Below are positions 16,430 through 21,291 of a stretch of DNA of 39,500 nt, piece after piece. Location: positions 1 through 39,500 of the forward strand of contig DWVE01000031.1 in assembly GCA_019120375.1 (NCBI GenBank), given 5' to 3'. The notes beneath the pieces were generated by a model that had not been told where the DNA came from, ran no database searches, and was given only the letters and a program-made list of their open reading frames with translations. Within the stretch, counting starts at the first letter, position 1; each line of letters starts with the position of its first letter. Made by a program: the position numbers and the translations under genes. The stretch comes from Allofournierella_A excrementavium (GTDB lineage: Bacteria; Bacillota; Clostridia; Oscillospirales; Ruminococcaceae).

Positions 16430-16605
16430 CAATCGTTCAAAAACCACACTTCCGGCGCCTCCCACACCTCGTATACCAGCACTTCCCGCCCCCTTTGCGG
16501 CACAAAGCAGCTTTCGCACCCGGCAAGAGCGCCCCGCCGCCAGCCCTTTGCGGCCCAGACCACCCGGTCATAGGGCCCCAGCGCCCGCCCGCAGGCCGGG
16601 CACAT
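16429..16605 (-). CDS. Small zinc-ribbon protein 1, first gene of the phage operon
   Basis: 58 aa from ATG 16605. CPAC at residues 2-5 and CESC at 30-33 form a zinc ribbon; the end is acidic and aromatic ('VYEVWEAPEVWF'). The frame stays open upstream and reads sensibly ('PIKRIAELPWG'). A CTG at 16668, 10 bases after GGGAGG, may be the real start and would give 79 aa. Without a homology search the start is undecided. It is the first readable gene after the leftward promoter. Confidence 0.55.
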   Translation of the reverse strand: MCPACGRALGPYDRVVWAAKGWRRGALAGCESCFVPQRGREVLVYEVWEAPEVWFLND

Positions 16606-16694
16606 TCCCCAGGGCAGCTCCGCTATCCGTTTTATGGGACTTTTGTTCTGGTACTCTTGAAGCGGCAGAGCCTTCCGACCTCCCTTCCTTTTTG

Positions 16695-16708
16695 TTGACT
16701 TTGGTTAG
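16695..16708. promoter_or_regulatory. Operator 1 (TTGAC-N4-GTTAG)
   Basis: Dyad related to the consensus CTAAC-N4-GTTAG with one imperfect half-site. It overlaps the -35 of the rightward promoter. Its centre is 62 bases from operator 2. Confidence 0.55.
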
Positions 16709-16723
16709 CGTTTGCGGTAGAAT
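16695..16723 (+). promoter_or_regulatory. Candidate rightward promoter for the repressor gene
   Basis: TTGACT (16695-16700), 17-base spacer, TAGAAT (16718-16723). Its -35 is part of operator 1, so the repressor could control its own gene. Transcription would start near 16730 and cross the leftward promoter before reaching the GTG at 16871, giving an approximately 140-base leader. Confidence 0.5.
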
Positions 16724-16756
16724 AAAACCGTTCCATCGTTTACGTCTGCCGAATTG

Positions 16757-16770
16757 CTAACTTTGGTTAG
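16757..16770. promoter_or_regulatory. Operator 2 (CTAACTTTGGTTAG, perfect dyad)
   Basis: A perfect 14-base inverted repeat CTAAC-TTTG-GTTAG just downstream of the leftward -10, where a bound repressor would block initiation. Confidence 0.7.
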
Positions 16771-16781
16771 GCTTCGCCCTT

Positions 16782-16810
16782 ATATTATCTCACCACAGTT
16801 AGAATGTCAA
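16782..16810 (-). promoter_or_regulatory. Leftward promoter of the phage operon
   Basis: On the minus strand: perfect -35 TTGACA (16805-16810), 17-base spacer, -10 TAATAT (16782-16787). Transcription would start near 16775 and run through all genes to the terminator at 3701-3735. It is flanked and interleaved by operators 2, 3 and 4. No second strong promoter was noticed inside the operon. Confidence 0.82.
16789..16802. promoter_or_regulatory. Operator 3 (CTCAC-N4-GTTAG)
   Basis: One mismatch from the consensus. It lies inside the spacer between -35 and -10 of the leftward promoter, 32 bases centre to centre from operator 2. Confidence 0.6.
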
Positions 16811-16819
16811 GCGATTTTT

Positions 16820-16833
16820 CTAACCAATTTTAG
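16820..16833. promoter_or_regulatory. Operator 4 (CTAAC-N4-TTTAG)
   Basis: One mismatch from the consensus. It is just upstream of the leftward -35 and 31 bases from operator 3, on the same face of the helix if spacing is about three turns. Confidence 0.6.
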
Positions 16834-16870
16834 ATTTCGGCAGTTCGCACAAAAGAAGGGTGTGATTTTT

Positions 16871-17206
16871 GTGTTTTATGACATCTACAAGGCTTTGTGT
16901 GAACAGCGGGGCGTCAGCCTGAGCCGCGCCGCCGCCGAGATCGGCCTGAGCAACGCCACGGTGACCAAATGGAAGAAGACCGGCGCGGCCCCCGGCGGGG
17001 ACACGCTGACCAAGGTGGCCGCCTATTTCGGCGTGAGCGTGGACAAGCTGCTGGGTGTGGAAACGCCCCCCGCCGCCAGCCTGGGGCTGGACGATTTCAC
17101 CTATGCGCTGTACAGCGAGACCCAGACCCTCACCGAAGAAAACAAACAAAAACTGTTGGAAATGGCCCGCTTTTTCCGCCAGCAGCAGGAGAAGGAAGGC
17201 CGCTGA
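16871..17206 (+). CDS. XRE-family repressor (ImmR/Cro-CI type)
   Basis: 111 aa. Residues 3-60 are an XRE helix-turn-helix domain: 'VSLSRAAAEIGLSNATVTKW' covers the two core helices, and the 'LTKVAAYFGVSVDKLLG' ending is the standard one for this family. The C-terminal 45 residues form a short helical tail suited to dimer formation and recognition by a protease. A GTG start at 16871 is chosen because AGAAGGG lies 10 bases upstream; the GTG at 16862 is too close. It is the natural candidate to bind the four CTAAC/GTTAG operators just upstream. Base composition matches the host genes. Confidence 0.88.
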   Translation: MFYDIYKALCEQRGVSLSRAAAEIGLSNATVTKWKKTGAAPGGDTLTKVAAYFGVSVDKLLGVETPPAASLGLDDFTYALYSETQTLTEENKQKLLEMARFFRQQQEKEGR

Positions 17207-17235
17207 CCCCATCGCCACGGAGCGTGAATCTGACA

Positions 17236-17682
17236 ATGGAACTGTCCGTTCTCTACCGCGACGCCCAAACGCTGGACGCGCGCATCTACCCTTACAACAT
17301 CGGCTTTGCCGGCGCGGCCACCGTGGAAGTGGCGGGCCGCTACGGCATCTTCGTGGACTTTGACCGCCTGGGCAGCCTGCAGGAATTCAAGGCCGCCCTG
17401 GCCCACGAACTGGGCCACTGCGCCACCGGCTGCACCCATCGGGTGAGCAGCCCCTACGACCTGGTGTGCCGCCACGAATACAAGGCGAACCGCTGGGCCA
17501 TCCAGCGGTATCTGCCCTTTGAGGAACTGCAAAACGCGGTCAGCGCGGGCTACACCGAGCCCTGGCAGCTGGCGGAATACTTTCAGCTGCCGGAGACTGC
17601 GGTGCGCGGGGCGCTGAACTATTATCTGCGGGTGCGGGGGCTGCGCTTTGCCCCCGACGCCCGAACGGAGGAGACCCAATGA
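17236..17682 (+). CDS. ImmA/IrrE-family metallopeptidase
   Basis: 148 aa. The zinc-protease motif HELGH is at residues 57-61, followed by 'RHEYKANRWAIQRYLPFEEL', which supplies the downstream Glu and the helices typical of ImmA/IrrE. In ICEBs1 and related prophages, ImmA cuts the XRE repressor (ImmR) after DNA damage. The pair here has the same order and is adjacent. Start choice is uncertain: ATG 17236 (CGGAG 14 bases before) or GTG 17224. The stop overlaps the next ATG (ATGA), coupling it to the PAP2-type gene. Confidence 0.87.
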   Translation: MELSVLYRDAQTLDARIYPYNIGFAGAATVEVAGRYGIFVDFDRLGSLQEFKAALAHELGHCATGCTHRVSSPYDLVCRHEYKANRWAIQRYLPFEELQNAVSAGYTEPWQLAEYFQLPETAVRGALNYYLRVRGLRFAPDARTEETQ

Positions 17683-18323
17683 ACCAAACAAAAAACGGGC
17701 CGACGGCTTTTCTGCGCCGCCACCCCGAGACCTGGATCGCGGTGGGCTATTTTGCCTTTTACCTGCTGAGCTTTTTCGCGCTGGAGCGCATCACCGAGCC
17801 CCGCTTCATCGTCCACTGCCCGCTGGACGACCTCATTCCCTTCTGCGAGTGGGGCATCATCCCCTATTGCAGCTGGTATCTGCTGCTGGTGGGCGGGCCG
17901 GTGTTCTTTCTTTTGAAGGACAAAGGCGATTACCTGCGGCTTTGCTTCATCATGTTCGTGGGCATGACCATCTGCCTTGCCCTTTATGTGGTTCTGCCCA
18001 CCGGCCTTGACCTGCGCCAGCCCATCCCGCGGGACAACCTGCTCTGCAAGGCGGTGGAACTGCTGCGCACCATCGACACCCCCACCAACGTTTGCCCCTC
18101 CATCCACATCTCCAGCACGGTGGCGGTGGGCATCGTCACCGTGCGCAGCAAGCTGTTCGCCCGCCGCCGGTGGGTGAAGGTGCTGATGGTGGCGGAATGT
18201 CTGGCGATGTGCTGGGCCACGCTGGTGCTGCAGCAGCACTCGGTCCTGGACGTGGCGGCCGGCGCTGCGCTGAGCTTCGCCCTTATGCCCATCGCCTGGA
18301 AGCTGTGGCCCCAGAAGGAATGA
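17679..18323 (+). CDS. PAP2-family membrane phosphatase-like protein
   Basis: 214 aa with five to six membrane helices. Motif-like segments 'CPSIHISST' (about residue 144) and 'QQHSVLDVAAG' (about residue 187) carry the two catalytic-type histidines of the PAP2/inositol-phosphoryl-transferase branch. The substrate is probably a lipid phosphate or phosphotransfer lipid. The ATG overlaps the ImmA stop (ATGA), so it is co-expressed with the phage-type regulators. It may be an ancestral host gene behind which the element settled, or a cargo gene. A terminator follows. Confidence 0.82.
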   Translation: MNQTKNGPTAFLRRHPETWIAVGYFAFYLLSFFALERITEPRFIVHCPLDDLIPFCEWGIIPYCSWYLLLVGGPVFFLLKDKGDYLRLCFIMFVGMTICLALYVVLPTGLDLRQPIPRDNLLCKAVELLRTIDTPTNVCPSIHISSTVAVGIVTVRSKLFARRRWVKVLMVAECLAMCWATLVLQQHSVLDVAAGAALSFALMPIAWKLWPQKE

Positions 18324-18326
18324 CAA

Positions 18327-18369
18327 AAAAGCGCCCGCGCGTTCATTTTCAGAACGCGCGGGCGCTTTT
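18327..18369 (+). terminator. Terminator of the XRE-ImmA-PAP2 operon
   Basis: A 17-bp stem (18327-18343 with 18353-18369) with a 9-base loop, A4 before and T4 after, 3 bases after the PAP2 stop. Confidence 0.9.
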
Positions 18370-18381
18370 CTCAACAGAAAA

Positions 18382-18407
18382 AGGCCCCGGGCAAAAGCCC
18401 GGGGCCT
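18382..18407 (-). terminator. Terminator of guaB
   Basis: An 11-bp GC stem (18382-18392 with 18397-18407) with loop AAAA. On the minus strand it is followed by a T5 run and lies 12 bases after the guaB stop. Confidence 0.88.
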
Positions 18408-18419
18408 CGCTTGTTTTTA

Positions 18420-19922
18420 TCAGGCGTTGGTATTGTTCTTCAGCACAACGTCGTGGCTGCCGCCCTCCACGATGCTGGTGGAGGAGACCACGGTGAGCCG
18501 CGCCTTCTGCTGCAGCTCCTCGATGCTCAAAGCGCCGCAGTTGCACATGGTGCTGCGCACTTTGTAAAGGGTGTTGGTCACGCCGTCGGCCAGGGAGCCG
18601 GCGTAGGGCACATAGCTGTCCACGCCTTCCTCAAAGCTCAGCTTGGTGGCGCCGCCCAGGTCGTAACGCTGCCAGTTGCGGGCGCGGTTGGAACCCTCGC
18701 CCCAGTACTCCTTCATGTACTGGCCGTTGATGCGCACCTTGTTGGTGGGGCTCTCGTCGAAACGGGCGAAGTAGCGGCCCAGCATCACGAAGTCGGCGCC
18801 CATGGCCAGGGCCAGGGTGATGTGGTAGTCGTGGACGATGCCGCCGTCGGAGCAGATGGGCACGTAGATGCCGGTCTCCTTGTAGTACTCGTCCCGGGCC
18901 TTGGCCACCTCGATGACGGCGGTGGCCTGGCCGCGGCCGATGCCCTTGGTCTCGCGGGTGATGCAGATGGAACCGCCGCCGATGCCGATCTTCACGAAGT
19001 CAGCGCCGGCCTCGGCCAGGAAACGGAAGCCGTCCCGGTCCACCACGTTGCCCGCGCCCACCTTCACCTTGTCGCCGTAATGGGCGCGGATCCAGTCGAT
19101 GGTGCGGCTCTGCCACTCGGTGAAGCCCTCGGAGGAGTCGATGCACAGCACGTCCACGCCGGCCTCCACCAGAGCGGGCACCCGCTCGGCGTAGTCGCGG
19201 GTGTTGATTCCCGCGCCCACAACGTAGCTCTTGCCGGCGTCCAGCAGCTCGTTGACGTTTTCCTTGTGGCTGTCGTAGTCCTTGCGGAAGACCATGTACT
19301 TCAGGCAGCCGTTCTTGTCCACCAGGGGCAGGGAGTTGATCTTGTTGTCCCAGATGATGTCGTTGGCCTCTTTCAGGGTGGTGGTGTCGGGGGCGATGAC
19401 CAGCTTGTCCAGCGGGGTCATGAAGTCCGCCACCTTCTCGGTGAGGGCCATGCGGCTGATGCGGTAGTCGCGGCTGGCCACGATGCCCACCAGCTTGCCG
19501 TGGGCGGTGCCGTCCTCGGTGACGGCCACGGTGGAGTGGCCGGTCTTTTCCTTCAGGGCCAGCACGTCCGCCAGGGTGGCGGAGGGCTTGAGGTTGGAGT
19601 CGCTGGTGACGAAGCCCTTCTTGTAGCTCTTCACCTTGCGCACCATCTCCGCCTCGCTCTCGATGCTCTGAGAGCCGAAGATGAAGGACACGCCGCCCTG
19701 CTTGGCCAGGGCGATGGCCAGATCCGGCCCGGAGACCGACTGCATGATGGCGCTGATCATGGGAATGTTCATGGTCAGGGGACAATCCTCCTGGCCCTTG
19801 CGGTACTTCACCAGCGGGGTCTTAAGGCTCACCGCGTCGGGCACACACTCGGACGAGGAATACCCGGGCACCAGAAGGTATTCGCCAAAGGTACGGCTGG
19901 GCTGATCGAAATAGTAGGCCAT
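18420..19922 (-). CDS. guaB: IMP dehydrogenase
   Basis: 500 aa, full length. It oxidises IMP to XMP with NAD+, the committed step of guanine nucleotide synthesis. The barrel core is split by a CBS-domain pair at about residues 105-225. The active loop 'GIGGGSICITRETKGIG' contains the catalytic Cys320, followed by 'SDGGI' and 'MGADFVMLGRYFA' phosphate-binding segments and the flap. The start follows AAAGGAG. The leader to its candidate promoter is about 50 bases. Isolated gene with its own terminator; a normal host gene marking the right limit of the phage-related region. Confidence 0.96.
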   Translation of the reverse strand: MAYYFDQPSRTFGEYLLVPGYSSSECVPDAVSLKTPLVKYRKGQEDCPLTMNIPMISAIMQSVSGPDLAIALAKQGGVSFIFGSQSIESEAEMVRKVKSYKKGFVTSDSNLKPSATLADVLALKEKTGHSTVAVTEDGTAHGKLVGIVASRDYRISRMALTEKVADFMTPLDKLVIAPDTTTLKEANDIIWDNKINSLPLVDKNGCLKYMVFRKDYDSHKENVNELLDAGKSYVVGAGINTRDYAERVPALVEAGVDVLCIDSSEGFTEWQSRTIDWIRAHYGDKVKVGAGNVVDRDGFRFLAEAGADFVKIGIGGGSICITRETKGIGRGQATAVIEVAKARDEYYKETGIYVPICSDGGIVHDYHITLALAMGADFVMLGRYFARFDESPTNKVRINGQYMKEYWGEGSNRARNWQRYDLGGATKLSFEEGVDSYVPYAGSLADGVTNTLYKVRSTMCNCGALSIEELQQKARLTVVSSTSIVEGGSHDVVLKNNTNA

Positions 19923-19977
19923 AACGCATCTCCTTTTATATCGTTCGTTTTTCCCGTTCTCGGGGTTGATTTAAAAA

Positions 19978-20006
19978 AGTGTACCACATTCGCGCACAAA
20001 ATGCAA
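19978..20006 (-). promoter_or_regulatory. Candidate guaB promoter
   Basis: Minus strand: extended -10 TGGTACACT (-10 at 19978-19983) with a weak -35 TTGCAT (20001-20006) at 17 bases. No purine riboswitch pattern is evident between it and guaB. Confidence 0.55.
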
Positions 20007-20102
20007 AATGCGGCTGCCACAAAGTTTGCGCCGCTCTTTGCCCCAATCTGGGCATAACGACAAAATCCCGCGCAGAAGTACGACTACCCGCGGCGAAAGA
20101 GT

Positions 20103-20260
20103 AAACAAAACCCCCGCCGGAGGGACGGCGGGGGCTTTGTCACAGGACTTTCGGAACGCCCGTTGCACCCGTTTTTGAGAACCGGGCCGGCAGGCCCGGC
20201 AGGAGGAGAATAAAACGGCGATCGCTCCGCAACACATGAAAAAGGCTGTTGCTTTCTTGC
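20103..20260 (-). ncRNA. Candidate small structured RNA (about 155 nt), unidentified
   Basis: A near-consensus minus-strand promoter starts transcription near 20260 and a perfect intrinsic terminator ends it near 20104, with no credible coding frame between. The predicted RNA can form a nested stem: GTTGC with GCAAC, then CCGTTTT with AAAACGG, then CCGGGCC-TGCC-GGCCCGG at the tip. The 5' GCAACA can alternatively pair with TGTTGC, giving mutually exclusive folds. I looked for SRP RNA, 6S RNA, RNase P and common riboswitch signatures and found none. It could be a free sRNA, or an attenuated leader upstream of guaB. Confidence 0.55.
20111..20134 (-). terminator. Terminator of the candidate small RNA
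   Basis: A 9-bp all-GC stem (20111-20119 with 20126-20134), 6-base loop, followed on the minus strand by TTTTGTTT. Confidence 0.85.
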
Positions 20261-20266
20261 ACTCTC

Positions 20267-20295
20267 ATTGTAACTTTTTTGAAACCTTTTGTCAA
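20267..20295 (-). promoter_or_regulatory. Strong promoter of the candidate small RNA
   Basis: Minus strand TTGACA (20290-20295), 17-base spacer, TACAAT (20267-20272), with an AT-rich tract upstream (20300-20337) that could act as an UP element. Confidence 0.8.
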
Positions 20296-20313
20296 CACCT
20301 TTCGGTGAAAAAA

Positions 20314-20337
20314 TTTCAAAATAATTACAATTTGAAA
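20314..20337 (-). terminator. Weak AT-rich dyad after the thioesterase gene
   Basis: TTTCAAA/TTTGAAA inverted repeat with a 10-base loop, followed on the minus strand by a T6 run. It may end the thioesterase transcript, and it doubles as the AT-rich region upstream of the small-RNA promoter. Confidence 0.4.
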
Positions 20338-20373
20338 CCGGACCGCCCTTTTCTCTCCCCTTCGCGCCGGGCG

Positions 20374-21108
20374 TTATTCCACGGTCAGCACGGCCTCAAA
20401 GCAGGGCTTTCCGTCCTCCCGCTGGCCCGCCACATACCAGCCGCCGTTCTCATCCCGGCCAAGCACCAGTTCCGCGCTCTGGCCGGCGGGCAGCTCGTTG
20501 TGGTAGCTTATGACCAAACTCTTCACCGCGCCGCGGGCCAGCACCTCCAGCGGCAGCACATCGGCGGCAGCGTCGGCATAGCGGGTGTTGTTCATGTGGC
20601 CGTTGGTGTCGCACCGGCTGTAGGTGGCGGTCACCCTGCCCGCAGGGGCCGTCTCGGCGGGCTTGCGGATGGCCACATCCAGCGTGAAGGGCACCTCGTC
20701 CTCAAAGTGAAAGGCCTCGAAGGCCTGGGGCGGGCGGCGCAGGATGCGGCGGGTGTCGGTGTCCACCAGCACCCAGCGGCTGTCCAGCAGGGCCACCCGT
20801 TCGCCCTTTTCGTCCCGGGCTTCGGTGACGCGCTTGAACACCGCCCGTTTGCACTGCTCCGGCATGGTGACAAGGGTCAGCACCTCGCCGCCCCGGGGCA
20901 CCCGGTCCACCTGCAGGGCCTGCTTTGCCAGCAGGAACACCGCGTGGTTTTGCCGGTAAAAGTTGTCGTTCATGCCAATGGACTCGCACTGATCGGTGGA
21001 GATCTGCTGCGCCAGACGCAGGAACGCCCCCGCCGTCAGCCGGTGGTTCATGTCACAGTCGCAGTCCATCACCCGGAACTGCTCGGTATAAAACTTGGTC
21101 TCGGCCAC
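20374..21108 (-). CDS. Acyl-ACP thioesterase
   Basis: 244 aa, two tandem hotdog domains as in the bacterial FatA/FatB-like thioesterase family. The N-domain holds 'FRVMDCDCDMNHRLTAGAFLRLAQ', and the C-domain holds 'SRCDTNGHMNNTRYADAAAD', which contains the Asn/His/active-site region. It releases free fatty acids from acyl carrier protein. The start is GTG at 21108, with AGGAGG 10 bases upstream. A GC hairpin (21138-21160) lies in its leader. Its promoter is back to back with that of the M56 sensor gene, so the two may share control. Confidence 0.88.
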   Translation of the reverse strand: MAETKFYTEQFRVMDCDCDMNHRLTAGAFLRLAQQISTDQCESIGMNDNFYRQNHAVFLLAKQALQVDRVPRGGEVLTLVTMPEQCKRAVFKRVTEARDEKGERVALLDSRWVLVDTDTRRILRRPPQAFEAFHFEDEVPFTLDVAIRKPAETAPAGRVTATYSRCDTNGHMNNTRYADAAADVLPLEVLARGAVKSLVISYHNELPAGQSAELVLGRDENGGWYVAGQREDGKPCFEAVLTVE

Positions 21109-21183
21109 GGGGCCAACGCCTCCTTTTCAAGCGAATACCGCCCGGGCCAGGGCCGGGCGGCAAATTGCAGCGGTTTGAAATGC

Positions 21184-21212
21184 ATTATACCATATTTTCA
21201 GAAAAGTAACAA
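21184..21212 (-). promoter_or_regulatory. Thioesterase promoter
   Basis: Minus strand: -35 TTGTTA (21207-21212), 17-base spacer, extended -10 TGGTATAAT with TATAAT at 21184-21189. Confidence 0.8.
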
Positions 21213-21218
21213 ACGGGG

Positions 21219-21247
21219 TTGACTTCCACCTTTGACGGATGTAGAAT
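21219..21247 (+). promoter_or_regulatory. Promoter of the M56 sensor-blaI operon
   Basis: TTGACT (21219-21224), 17-base spacer, TAGAAT (21242-21247). The -35 elements of this and the divergent thioesterase promoter are 6 bases apart. Confidence 0.8.
21231..21246. promoter_or_regulatory. BlaI-like operator A (TTTGACGGATGTAGAA)
   Basis: Resembles the BlaI/MecI box pattern of GACA/TGTA half-sites. It covers the spacer and -10 of the sensor promoter. It matches the reverse complement of operator B at 12 of 16 positions. Confidence 0.6.
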
Positions 21248-21258
21248 GTAGACAGACC

Positions 21259-21274
21259 TACTACACTTGTCAAA
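21259..21274. promoter_or_regulatory. BlaI-like operator B (TACTACACTTGTCAAA)
   Basis: TACTACA-CT-TGTCAAA fits the TACNACA..TGTNGTA box of the BlaI family with a good left half. It lies just downstream of the predicted transcription start, 28 bases centre to centre from operator A and in inverted orientation. Confidence 0.65.
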
Positions 21275-21291
21275 TGTTCGGAGGTGTTTTC

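Noticed and set aside
16632..16736. Tiny minus-strand frame (about 34 codons) just after the leftward promoter start
   Set aside because: No ribosome site, no recognisable protein features, and it overlaps operator 1 and the GGGAGG that could serve the zinc-ribbon gene.
19923..20006. Purine or ZTP riboswitch upstream of guaB
   Set aside because: The segment between the likely guaB promoter and the start is only about 50 bases and lacks the conserved core of either class.
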